Shown here piece after piece: positions 1 to 6,933 of a DNA stretch of 56,106 bases (position 1 is its first letter; every line of letters begins with the position of its first letter). The DNA comes from Bacteroidales bacterium (GTDB lineage: Bacteria; Bacteroidota; Bacteroidia; Bacteroidales; UBA10428). Where the stretch lies: NCBI GenBank assembly GCA_016931575.1, contig JAFGEO010000100.1, forward strand, positions 1 through 56,106, in the 5' to 3' direction. A model generated the notes under the pieces. That model was not told the origin of the DNA. It searched no databases and worked only from the letters and a program-made list of their open reading frames with translations. The translations under genes were made by a program, and so were the position numbers.

Positions 1-40
1 CCTGTGCCGTATTCAACGGTAAGCCCCAGCTGAATCACAG

Positions 41-69
41 AAAGCCGGTCGTTGCAGATCGGCTTTTTT
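41..69 (+). terminator. Rho-independent terminator of an upstream gene
   Basis: A 7-bp perfect stem (AAAGCCG at 41-47, CGGCTTT at 60-66) with a 12-nt loop runs into a T tract. It probably ends a gene entering from the left edge: frame 1 is open from base 1 to a TGA at 31-33, but eleven codons are too few to identify a product. Confidence 0.7.
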
Positions 70-152
70 GTTTGAATATATCCAGGCTTTCAACTTAACA
101 AGTTACATCGAACAGATAATTTCTATCTTTAGCAAACCAAACACCCTACCCT

Positions 153-1490
153 ATGAAAAGATCACGTTTGCTAATTCTGACCCCTTTGCTGCTTCTGGCA
201 TTCCACATTAATTGTTCTTCAGATACGAAAAGTCCATCAAATCCCTGTGAAGGTCAAAAGAAGGTCAACCTCCAACTTGAAATCGGAACAGATTATTTTA
301 TTCGAAATCTTACAGGAAACCGAACGGATGAGACCCTTGGAAAAATCCTTTATGAAACTAGAATGCGATTGCGATACTCCAATGAAGATTACCTAAATAT
401 TTTTGAAAAGACCTATCATGAATATGCCGGCAACAAACCCTTCATAGTCTATATCGATCCGGAAGATTTATCCGGTGACCTTACCCCAGGCAGTTCGAAT
501 CAGGAGGTTTTTACTGCATTACGAAAGGAATGGCAGGAATTAATGCCCTCGATTATCACCTCTTTAGAAATGCGCTTGAAGAATAGCCGGCTTACCTTGT
601 GCGAAGTCCTTCAACTCAATGAATCGCCTGATCGGTTACAGGTCAGTCTTCCCGCCTGTCGGGATCATGACAGACTCCGAAGGATTATACAGTTTCAAGG
701 TAAACTTGAATTCCGAAGTCTCTACACTTCCAAAGATTTTGACCAGACGTTTTTTCAGGAACTGGACCAGGCACTGGCACTTATTGAACAGAAAAGATCA
801 TCTGAAGAAAATTATTCAGATGATTTGGATGAAGCAAGTCCCGAAGCAGATCCCCTCTACGATGATTTGCTGGCAGAAAACACAGAAATAATCGAAAAAT
901 CTTTTCCACTTAAAAGAATTCTGAAGTTCACCTACTCCGGCAACGATCAACTACCTGCCGGGGATCCCGTTATTGCCAAGGTGCATGTCAGGGACACTTT
1001 TAGCGTGAATGACTATTTAAAACTGGCCCGTGAACATCAACTGCTACCAGAAGATGTACAGCCCCTCTGGGCAGCGTTTGCCACGGCGAGCTTAGGTGAA
1101 GAAGCTCACGATCAGTACTTTAACCTGTATTTTGCCAGTAGAGGAAATGAGGTGCCTCTGCTTGACGGAGGGGTGGTTATCGAAGCCAAACCGCAAGCTG
1201 ATCAAAAAACCTCTTCCTGGGGCATACTGGTCCGATTGAATCCTGAAGGTACAGAAAGCTGGAAACAGCTTACCAGCAGTAATATTGACAAGTCAATAGC
1301 CATGACAATAGACGGGCAGGTATATTCCGCTCCCCGCATTCAGGCAGAGATCAGCAATGGCCAATGCCTGATCTCAGGGTTTCCAGACATGGAGAAAGCC
1401 ACTGATCTCTCCGGCATGATCGGTCCCGGCAGCTATCCGGTTCCCATTTCAATAATTGCAGAATTTTTAAGCGACGAACCACAATATTAG
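153..1490 (+). CDS. SecD-like periplasmic-domain lipoprotein
   Basis: This 445-residue protein has an N-terminal hydrophobic signal ending in HINC at about residue 21, followed by SSD. That looks like a lipoprotein signal, although Asn before the Cys is unusual. The mature part follows the order of the large periplasmic region of Bacteroidota SecD/SecDF: a VNLQLEIGTD start resembling the SecD NVxLEV strand; an SLEMRLKNSRLTL segment where SecD has xLRTRIDRFGV; LQVSLPACRDHDRLRRII matching the 'VELPGVKxPERVRKLL' region; LEFRSLY; and a C-terminal block with LNPEGTESWKQLT, IAMTIDGQVYSAPRI, ISG and a final PVPI. No transmembrane helix follows, so the five C-terminal SecD helices are missing. It is probably a secreted, membrane-anchored SecD paralogue. 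A role in protein export or folding is only inference. The gene stands alone behind a terminator. Confidence 0.75.
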   Translation: MKRSRLLILTPLLLLAFHINCSSDTKSPSNPCEGQKKVNLQLEIGTDYFIRNLTGNRTDETLGKILYETRMRLRYSNEDYLNIFEKTYHEYAGNKPFIVYIDPEDLSGDLTPGSSNQEVFTALRKEWQELMPSIITSLEMRLKNSRLTLCEVLQLNESPDRLQVSLPACRDHDRLRRIIQFQGKLEFRSLYTSKDFDQTFFQELDQALALIEQKRSSEENYSDDLDEASPEADPLYDDLLAENTEIIEKSFPLKRILKFTYSGNDQLPAGDPVIAKVHVRDTFSVNDYLKLAREHQLLPEDVQPLWAAFATASLGEEAHDQYFNLYFASRGNEVPLLDGGVVIEAKPQADQKTSSWGILVRLNPEGTESWKQLTSSNIDKSIAMTIDGQVYSAPRIQAEISNGQCLISGFPDMEKATDLSGMIGPGSYPVPISIIAEFLSDEPQY

Positions 1491-1613
1491 GAATTCAATA
1501 AGCAAAAACGATACCTGAGGTAAAGGAACTGACCCATCTTCCAGAATCGAAGACTACAAAACGGTAAGCCCCTATATACAATCGTCCTAAAAATCAGGGA
1601 TTTACAATAAAAG

Positions 1614-1648
1614 TGATATAAATCATCAAATATTGGTAATCCATATCA
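1614..1648. promoter_or_regulatory. Tandem Crp/Fnr-like dyads, 23 bp apart
   Basis: The first dyad is TGATATAAATCA at 1614-1625, a perfect TGAT-N4-ATCA. The second is TAATCCATATCA at 1637-1648, which has one half-site mismatch and sits in a wider GGTAAT-N4-ATCACC dyad. Start-to-start spacing is 23 bp, the same as for the pair at 4690/4713. They lie upstream of the small gene at 1718. The candidate regulator is the Crp/Fnr protein encoded at 2879-3562; this link is inferred. Confidence 0.5.
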
Positions 1649-1659
1649 CCTGCGTTGAC

Positions 1660-1691
1660 TTGACTACAAGCTGCTTAATGTAGTAGTTTTA
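1660..1691 (+). promoter_or_regulatory. Candidate Bacteroidota promoter
   Basis: TTG at 1660-1662, a 21-bp spacer and TAGTTTTA at 1684-1691, one base off the TAnnTTTG consensus. It would start RNA near 1698, about 20 nt before the ATG at 1718, with the two upstream dyads centred near -55 and -78. Confidence 0.4.
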
Positions 1692-1717
1692 GCTTGTCAA
1701 ACTTAATCTCAGGATTT

Positions 1718-1936
1718 ATGGAAGCATTAGTTCAAACTCCAACCCTCACTCTCGAAAAAGACATGTGTTTATCAGGTGAAGAACTGCAGGCCCTGGAGGT
1801 CTTCCCAACGAATTTGCAATGTTTCACCTACTATCACTATGTTCTTTATCAGAAGGGTAACAAGCGGATCATCCTTAAACCACTGCCTCATAATCTGTTT
1901 AAGATCATTCGCACATACGACTTTGTGCCTGCCTGA
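1718..1936 (+). CDS. Small hypothetical protein (72 aa)
   Basis: I do not recognise this protein. It is 72 residues, has no signal peptide or membrane helix, and carries two Cys (in DMCLSGEEL and NLQCFTYYHYVLY) and a basic, hydrophobic C-terminal half (KRIILKPLPHNLFKII). The ATG at 1718 is preferred to an in-frame TTG at 1694, because the TTG lies at the predicted transcription start and AGG sits just before the ATG. A strong terminator directly downstream and a promoter with Crp/Fnr-like dyads upstream argue that it is a real, separately regulated gene. Its function is unknown. Confidence 0.6.
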   Translation: MEALVQTPTLTLEKDMCLSGEELQALEVFPTNLQCFTYYHYVLYQKGNKRIILKPLPHNLFKIIRTYDFVPA

Positions 1937-1962
1937 ACTATACTTCAGTTAGAAACAGAAGA

Positions 1963-1994
1963 AATAATCCATACAAATTGGATTATTTTTTTTT
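1963..1994 (+). terminator. Rho-independent terminator after the small gene
   Basis: An 8-bp perfect stem (AATAATCC at 1963-1970, GGATTATT at 1980-1987) with a 9-nt loop is followed by a run of nine T. It ends only 10 nt before the ATG of the next gene, so it could also act as an attenuator in that gene's leader. Confidence 0.8.
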
Positions 1995-2004
1995 ATACTT
2001 ACCT

Positions 2005-2469
2005 ATGATTTCAGAAGCACAAAAGGTGGCGCGTTATCAGCGCCTGATCAGCCAGGCTGAAGGGCTTTTAGAAAAGAGTCCTTCGCGGGAATCTGCATTT
2101 GCAACACTCAATGCAATACTTTATCATAAAATCAGCTATATCTTCTGGGTAGGATTTTACCTGCTACATGAGAAGGAGCTCATTGTAAACGCTTACCAGG
2201 GGCCGCTGGCCTGTCAGGTACTTCCCTACCCAAGAGGAATTTGCTGGCAGTGTATTCGTGAAGGCCTGGCAATCATCGTACCCGATGTCAATCTGGCACC
2301 GGACCACATTGCCTGTGATTCCAGATCAAAATCTGAAATCGTCATACCCTTGAAAGGTAAGGATGGTATAATACCAGGTGTCCTGGATGTGGACAGCGAT
2401 CAGACCGGGGCATTCACAGAAGCAGACGCAAACGGTTTAACAAACCTGGTAAACCTAATAAGACTCTAG
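2005..2469 (+). CDS. msrC: Free methionine-(R)-sulfoxide reductase (GAF domain)
   Basis: A single GAF-domain cytosolic enzyme of 154 residues, close to the usual length of the fRMsr/YebR family, which reduces free methionine-(R)-sulfoxide with thioredoxin. The family pattern is clear: WVGFYLL, YQGPLACQVLP, RGICWQC, HIACDSRSKSEIVIPL and GVLDVDSD. The three catalytic or resolving Cys known from E. coli fRMsr are all present (in LAC, GIC and IAC), with one extra Cys in WQC. The ATG at 2005 is preferred to an upstream TTG at 1978, which would fall inside the terminator stem. The gene converges on the response regulator at 2479 with a gap of only 9 bp. It is probably an oxidative-stress repair enzyme. 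Confidence 0.9.
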   Translation: MISEAQKVARYQRLISQAEGLLEKSPSRESAFATLNAILYHKISYIFWVGFYLLHEKELIVNAYQGPLACQVLPYPRGICWQCIREGLAIIVPDVNLAPDHIACDSRSKSEIVIPLKGKDGIIPGVLDVDSDQTGAFTEADANGLTNLVNLIRL

Positions 2470-2478
2470 AACAAAATC

Positions 2479-2865
2479 TTATTTTGCAATCTGACTCTGA
2501 AAATTTTCAAATAGCTCCATAATTTTCTTAACTGAATACGGTTTGGTAAGCAGTTGACTAAATCCGACATCCTTATAATCGTCAAAAAAGATTTTTGGAT
2601 TATGAGCAGTCAATGCAACGATGTGGGTATAGTTTTTGGGATAGCTACACTTCTCCCGAATATGCTTGGTCGCCTCCAGGCCATTCATTACCGGCATTTC
2701 TATATCCATCAACACGAGGTCGATATCGTTACTTTCGAGAGCTTTAACTGCCTCGCGACCATTTTCCACGACAATGAAATTATGCCCCAGATCCTCAATG
2801 ATTTCAGATAATAGAAGCCGGTTTGTAAAAATATCATCGGCAATAATTACGTTTAGTTTCCGCAT
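2479..2865 (-). CDS. Single-domain response regulator (receiver only)
   Basis: A 128-residue CheY-like receiver with no output domain. The acidic pocket D10/D11 (IIADD), phospho-acceptor D54 (LVLMDIEMP), the Thr of ALTAH and the Lys of LTKPY are all present, so it should be phosphorylatable. It lies 13 bp downstream of the Crp/Fnr-type gene on the same strand and is probably co-transcribed with it. It may pass phosphoryl groups or bind a partner in the neighbouring chemosensory island; the partner kinase cannot be told from sequence. Confidence 0.9.
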   Translation of the reverse strand: MRKLNVIIADDIFTNRLLLSEIIEDLGHNFIVVENGREAVKALESNDIDLVLMDIEMPVMNGLEATKHIREKCSYPKNYTHIVALTAHNPKIFFDDYKDVGFSQLLTKPYSVKKIMELFENFQSQIAK

Positions 2866-2878
2866 AGACTATCACCTA

Positions 2879-3562
2879 TTAACCCAGATCACTTAATGTT
2901 TTAACAATTTTCAGGCTATTTATTTTCACAAGGGAGCCATCAAGATCTATGATCTTGTCATTCTTAAACTCTGCCAGTGTCCGGATAAAGCTCTCTTTTG
3001 TAGTTCCAGCAAGCTCAGCCAACTCGCGACGGGTAAAAGGGAATTCAAATTCATTACTTCCAAAGATCTGTTCAGAGAAATAAAGGATAACATCTGCAAT
3101 GCGGCCAGGCAGCTGTTTATGAGACTGGCTCATTAGCCGGTCAAAAATGAACAGTCCGTCACTTGCCAATCTGCCTATTATTTTAGTAGAAAAGTTACCA
3201 TTTGTTGTAATCATTTCGTTGAAGACATTTATATCAACAAAGGCGATCTGTGAGGGTTGAATGGCAGATGCTGAATAATGGTGTGTATCCCCTCCGTATA
3301 TGGATAGAAGACCAAGGAAATCACCAGGTAGTGCAACTTTCAGGATAATGTATTTTCCGTTTCGCCCTTCTTTAAATATCTTAACCATTCCCGAACGTAT
3401 GAACATAATGTGTGAAGTCCGGGTGTTTTGCCTGAAAATAATCTCTTTCTTATTGAAAGTGACCACATTACTAAAATCATCGACTTTCTGCAGTTCAGAT
3501 TCAGTAAGCAGACTACCGAAAGGGATTATCTTTTCTTTATCGAGTGAGATCACTTTATCCAT
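2879..3562 (-). CDS. Crp/Fnr-family transcriptional regulator
   Basis: This 227-residue protein has an N-terminal cyclic-nucleotide-binding-like beta-roll (about residues 15-130), a dimerisation helix (about 130-150) and a C-terminal winged helix-turn-helix (about 165-225). The recognition helix, GTTKESFIRTLAEF, keeps the E-x3-R pair that contacts TGA in Crp and Fnr sites. There is no Cys, so it is not an iron-sulfur Fnr. The segment where Crp binds cAMP phosphate (GDFLGLL, then HHYSASA) lacks the expected Arg, so cAMP is unlikely as ligand. A dyad at 3636-3647 in its own upstream region and similar dyads at 1614, 1637, 4690 and 4713 suggest autoregulation and a local regulon; this is inferred. 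Confidence 0.9.
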   Translation of the reverse strand: MDKVISLDKEKIIPFGSLLTESELQKVDDFSNVVTFNKKEIIFRQNTRTSHIMFIRSGMVKIFKEGRNGKYIILKVALPGDFLGLLSIYGGDTHHYSASAIQPSQIAFVDINVFNEMITTNGNFSTKIIGRLASDGLFIFDRLMSQSHKQLPGRIADVILYFSEQIFGSNEFEFPFTRRELAELAGTTKESFIRTLAEFKNDKIIDLDGSLVKINSLKIVKTLSDLG

Positions 3563-3586
3563 GAAATATAATTTTCTCTTTCATAA

Positions 3587-3594
3587 TAAATATA
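3587..3594 (-). promoter_or_regulatory. Candidate -7 box of the Crp/Fnr gene
   Basis: On the minus strand this reads TATATTTA, one base off TAnnTTTG. I found no well-spaced TTG element, as might be expected for an activated promoter. Transcription would begin near 3580, placing the dyad at 3636-3647 about 61 bp upstream. Confidence 0.3.
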
Positions 3595-3632
3595 GCATAA
3601 AAAGTTCATGAATCGAAATGAAAACAAAAAAA

Positions 3633-3650
3633 TGATGAGATACATCATCA
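3633..3650. promoter_or_regulatory. Crp/Fnr-like dyad in the divergent region
   Basis: TGAGATACATCA at 3636-3647 matches TGAT-N4-ATCA with one change. It is nested in a larger perfect dyad of TGATGA and TCATCA at 3633-3650. It lies between the divergently transcribed regulator (start 3562) and receiver gene (start 3791). Confidence 0.4.
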
Positions 3651-3743
3651 TAATAATTGAATGTATGCGATTCTGATTAACTTGGTATCGGAATACTAAA
3701 AACTCAATTCCCGGAATAGGGGCATTTATTGTATCGGACATTG

Positions 3744-3773
3744 TTGTAAATTCAGGATTTTTTACTAGTTTTA
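3744..3773 (+). promoter_or_regulatory. Candidate promoter of the receiver gene
   Basis: TTG at 3744-3746, a 19-bp spacer and TAGTTTTA at 3766-3773. The -7 octamer is identical to the one at 1684. The leader to the ATG at 3791 would be about 10-12 nt. Confidence 0.4.
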
Positions 3774-3790
3774 AAGAAAGTAAGTTGAAA

Positions 3791-4183
3791 ATGGACGAAA
3801 ATAGGGACTATAAAATATTAGTTGTTGATGATTCCACTACCAATGTTGTATTACTGGAAGCCATCCTTGATGAAAAAGGTTATAAAATAGAGACCGCACT
3901 TAATGCAAAAGAAGCCTACAACCTGATTGAACGTGAAACTCCGGATTTGATTTTGCTTGATTTATTAATGCCAAAAATCAGCGGTTTTGATTTTCTCGAG
4001 GAGATCCGCAAAAATCAGAAAACCAGGAACACTCCTGTTATTGTTGTATCTGCGCTTACAGATGAAGAAAATGTTGAGAAGATAATGCAGATGGGAGCTA
4101 TCGACTTTGTCAAGAAGCCCATCGACCTGCAATACCTTGTCGAGCGGGTTGAAAGCATTCTCCAGAAGGTAACACGTATCTGA
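3791..4183 (+). CDS. Single-domain response regulator (receiver only)
   Basis: A stand-alone receiver of 130 residues. It has the acidic pocket DD (VVDDSTTN), phospho-acceptor D57 (LILLDLLMP), a Ser at the Thr switch position (IVVSAL) and a conserved Lys (FVKKPID), so phosphorylation is expected. The ATG at 3791 is chosen over a TTG two codons upstream. It has its own candidate promoter and is divergent from the Crp/Fnr gene. No output domain is attached, so it probably acts by protein contact. It is one of four single-domain receivers in this island. Confidence 0.9.
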   Translation: MDENRDYKILVVDDSTTNVVLLEAILDEKGYKIETALNAKEAYNLIERETPDLILLDLLMPKISGFDFLEEIRKNQKTRNTPVIVVSALTDEENVEKIMQMGAIDFVKKPIDLQYLVERVESILQKVTRI

Positions 4184-4294
4184 TCAGAAACAGTTCTCCC
4201 CTGGTTTTACCCTATTCGTCAAAGCTAACATACCATTCATAAAAGGCTGCAAACATCCCGTCTTTACATTCGTTCATATCAGAAATATAACTGA

Positions 4295-4684
4295 ATGAAA
4301 CGAGTATTGGTTGTTGAAGATAACAGACTGGAGCGTAAAATTATCCTCCACATGCTGGAAGCCGCCTTTGGGAGTCTACTTAGAACTGATGAAGTTGCGG
4401 ATGGCAGCCAGGCGCTAAAATACCTTGAAAAACAGGAATACGATCTTGTTATCACAGACCTGATCATGCCTAACACTGAAGGCCTTGAGCTTATCAGGGT
4501 CATAAATAAGAAGTATCCCCATTCAGAAATTATTGCGATTTCAGGCAGCAATCCATACTATCTTTACCTCGCTAAAAAACTAGGGATCAGTGGATTCTTT
4601 ACAAAACCCCTCGATAAAGACTTATTCCTTGATTCCATTAATAACCTGCTGCACTTAGGCGTCCCCAGAGTTGCCCAGGTATAA
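4295..4684 (+). CDS. Single-domain response regulator (receiver only)
   Basis: A 129-residue receiver. It has acidic pocket residues E8/D9 (VVEDN), phospho-acceptor D55 (LVITDLIMP), a Ser at the switch position (AISGSN) and Lys in FFTKPLD. It sits between another receiver and the chemosensory operon and is followed by the tandem Crp/Fnr-like dyads of that operon, so it is probably transcribed separately from the che genes. Its partner kinase and output are unknown. Confidence 0.9.
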   Translation: MKRVLVVEDNRLERKIILHMLEAAFGSLLRTDEVADGSQALKYLEKQEYDLVITDLIMPNTEGLELIRVINKKYPHSEIIAISGSNPYYLYLAKKLGISGFFTKPLDKDLFLDSINNLLHLGVPRVAQV

Positions 4685-4689
4685 GGTAT

Positions 4690-4724
4690 TGATATATATC
4701 ACTGCATTTTGGTGATAAAAATCA
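4690..4724. promoter_or_regulatory. Tandem Crp/Fnr-like dyads, 23 bp apart
   Basis: TGATATATATCA at 4690-4701 and TGATAAAAATCA at 4713-4724 are two perfect TGAT-N4-ATCA dyads, 23 bp start to start. Both lie upstream of the chemosensory operon. The spacing equals that of the pair at 1614/1637, and the distance from the second dyad to the candidate -7 box is nearly the same (45 against 47 bp). Confidence 0.6.
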
Positions 4725-4757
4725 TAAAATATCCATTCCAATTAACGTTCGATCACT

Positions 4758-4765
4758 TAATTTTA
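4758..4765 (+). promoter_or_regulatory. Candidate -7 box of the chemosensory operon
   Basis: TAATTTTA, one base off TAnnTTTG, without a convincing TTG at the usual distance. Initiation near 4772 would place the two dyads at about -53 and -76. Confidence 0.3.
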
Positions 4766-4800
4766 ATCTGGGATATCCTAGATTGAAACGTTAAAGCATT

Positions 4801-6534
4801 ATGAATAAAGAGCTGATCCTTGAAGAAGCTGTAAAAGTATTTGCTGATATTAATTCCAGAATTGATTTACTTATTGAGTGTTCGGCGAATGATTTTGTCA
4901 TTTTGAATAAGGGGTTTATGGATTATAACTCCACCATTAACGGATTAACCTTACATACAGGTGAACTGTTCGATGAATTACTTGCCCTGCCTGATAATAA
5001 ATTGAAAAGTCATCGGGAAAATATCAGGAAACTTATTCGGGAGATGAGTGAAATCTACAACCTGGCGAACACAGTCTACCAGAGCATTAATCAGTTGGTT
5101 AAAGACATGGGGTATGCCTTCCTCCATGTTAGCAATCAAAAACAGCATATCAGCACACTGAAATTACTGGTGACAAATATCCAGCTGGAACCCTCCTCCA
5201 GGTCTCTCTATTCTGAACTGATGGAACAGATCAACAACCTGCAGGCTTTTAATCAGAAACTCACCCGGGAATTCAGCGGTGATGAAAAAAGAGTACAATC
5301 CTGTGCAGAAAGCATTGAATCGATCCGACAAAATCAGTTACCTGCTGTTAAACAATACCTGGAGCTGTATGATAAAATGCTCGATGGCCTTAGCGAGATG
5401 AAAGCACAATGCCTTGAGTATAACAAACAACTTAAAAGTTTAAACTCAAAAAAATCCGCCAGTAGTTCTGAAATTATTACCAATCTCCAGTTTCAGGATA
5501 TTATCCGGCAGAAAATAGAACATGTTCAGGAAGCCCAGGAATTCCTGATGGATCGTCTGAATCAACAGGTTGCTAAAAAACCCGGGGATGCTGCTGAAAG
5601 TTCGACTTCAGTCCTGAAAGTGATACTCCAGATCAGGGATATTGGAACCCTACAGGCCGCACAAATGGTACACGCCAACGAAGAATACCAGAAAGCCGTT
5701 GAGAACATAACCAATAAATTTGAAGAGCTGGATCACATATTGATTGAAATCACACACCTGCTTAATAATTTCTCTCCATCTGTGAACCCGGACAGCAACT
5801 ATTCTTTCGAAGAACTCCTGAAAACAAAATCTTACCTGGAATTGGAATTTGATACCCTGATGGATCAATGTGGCCGTTTTGAGCGCATGAATGCAGATAT
5901 GATCAGAAAGGATGAAATACTTGTTGGTTCCACCGATAGGCTTAACGCCTATATAAAAGATTGCGAAAAGGTTTTCAGTAAGATAAAGCCTGAGAAAGTT
6001 ATCACCTCCCAAAAATCGGATCAGGTCAACATAAGTCTTGAGGTAAGCAGGAATTTTGAAACCTTTTTGCACAATACGGAAGAAATGCACAAGCTTCTTC
6101 AACTAAACCATAAGAAAATTGAGGATCATATTGAAAATCAACTTAATAGATTCGTTCTTAGAAAGAATAAATTCAGTAAAGAGTTGAAGGACAGCATTAA
6201 AGAAATTGAAAATATCCTTCCTATGCACAAGGCAAAAGCACAGGCTGGAGATCTTCAAGGATTGAAGAAAGATCTGCGTACCAAGAAATTCAGTACAAAC
6301 GAAATTCAATATTATTCGGTTTTCGATAAGGAAATTGAAGAAATTATTACTAATTTAAATCACCTCATCGGGCTGATTGATTTTAGTAAATTGGAAAAAG
6401 AACTGGACCTTGAGAATTTAGAGGAGATAAAGAGTCTATATACGATGGAGAGTGAAAGAAAAATTCATTCCACTGTTACAGGAGAGGAAAAGGAGGAAAA
6501 CGGAACCGACACCAGTGAACTCGAATTATTTTAG
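4801..6534 (+). CDS. Coiled-coil chemotaxis protein with CheZ-like motif
   Basis: A 577-residue soluble, almost wholly helical protein with no signal peptide, transmembrane helix or chemoreceptor hairpin tip. Around residues 229-242 it reads LQFQDIIRQKIEHV. This contains the FQD-x3-Q pattern of the CheZ catalytic helix (D143 and Q147 in E. coli); here the residues are D233 and Q237. The rest is long coiled coil. The C-terminus ends in an acidic tail finishing ELELF; E. coli CheZ also ends in a CheY-binding peptide with a terminal Phe. As first gene of the operon, 21 bp before cheY, it is best read as a CheY-phosphate phosphatase or scaffold. The phosphatase role is inferred from one motif. 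The alternative is a cytosolic receptor-like coiled coil without enzymatic activity. Confidence 0.6.
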   Translation: MNKELILEEAVKVFADINSRIDLLIECSANDFVILNKGFMDYNSTINGLTLHTGELFDELLALPDNKLKSHRENIRKLIREMSEIYNLANTVYQSINQLVKDMGYAFLHVSNQKQHISTLKLLVTNIQLEPSSRSLYSELMEQINNLQAFNQKLTREFSGDEKRVQSCAESIESIRQNQLPAVKQYLELYDKMLDGLSEMKAQCLEYNKQLKSLNSKKSASSSEIITNLQFQDIIRQKIEHVQEAQEFLMDRLNQQVAKKPGDAAESSTSVLKVILQIRDIGTLQAAQMVHANEEYQKAVENITNKFEELDHILIEITHLLNNFSPSVNPDSNYSFEELLKTKSYLELEFDTLMDQCGRFERMNADMIRKDEILVGSTDRLNAYIKDCEKVFSKIKPEKVITSQKSDQVNISLEVSRNFETFLHNTEEMHKLLQLNHKKIEDHIENQLNRFVLRKNKFSKELKDSIKEIENILPMHKAKAQAGDLQGLKKDLRTKKFSTNEIQYYSVFDKEIEEIITNLNHLIGLIDFSKLEKELDLENLEEIKSLYTMESERKIHSTVTGEEKEENGTDTSELELF

Positions 6535-6555
6535 AATACTATAATATCATAACTA

Positions 6556-6921
6556 ATGGAAAAAAAAATTTTGTTCGTTGATGACTCTGAAAGTATACGT
6601 GAAATAGTAAACTTTACCCTTGTAAACGAAGGTTACGATGTACTTTTAAGTGATAACGGTAAAAACGCACTCACACATCTTGATGGTCAGGAAATCAACC
6701 TTATCATTACTGACTTGCACATGCCGGAAATGAACGGCATCGAATTGATCAAGGAAATTCGCCAGATGCCAAAATATCAGAGGACTCCCATCCTCTTTTT
6801 GACAACTGAGTCACAAACCGAAAAGAAAATGGAAGCCAAAAATGCAGGTGCAACCGGTTGGATTGTTAAGCCATTTGTGCCCGCAAAATTATTAGCCGCA
6901 ATTACTAAAGTAATCAGATAA
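6556..6921 (+). CDS. cheY: Chemotaxis response regulator CheY
   Basis: A 121-residue receiver with the full CheY set: D9/D10 (FVDDS), phospho-acceptor D53 (IITDLHMPEMNG), T83 (LFLTTES) and K105 (WIVKPF). Trp102 replaces the switch Tyr106 of E. coli CheY, so the aromatic rotamer switch could still work. It lies between the CheZ-like gene and cheW with gaps of 21 and 12 bp. It is the most CheY-like of the four single-domain receivers and presumably the operon's output. No flagellar or gliding motor gene is nearby to show what it acts on. Confidence 0.9.
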   Translation: MEKKILFVDDSESIREIVNFTLVNEGYDVLLSDNGKNALTHLDGQEINLIITDLHMPEMNGIELIKEIRQMPKYQRTPILFLTTESQTEKKMEAKNAGATGWIVKPFVPAKLLAAITKVIR

Positions 6922-6933
6922 AAATTATACGCC

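Noticed and set aside
1559-1572. A 13-nt match (AACGGTAAGCCCC) shared with bases 15-27 as a repeat or att site
   Set aside because: It is a single short match with no flanking extension, integrase or tRNA. Chance is sufficient.
3550-3741. A 63-codon minus-strand frame upstream of the Crp/Fnr gene
   Set aside because: It overlaps the regulator's start and covers its promoter and dyad. The residues are low-complexity and AT-driven.
4801-6534. Reading the long coiled-coil protein as a chemoreceptor
   Set aside because: It has no membrane helix and no receptor hairpin tip with the usual Glu/Ala-rich signature.
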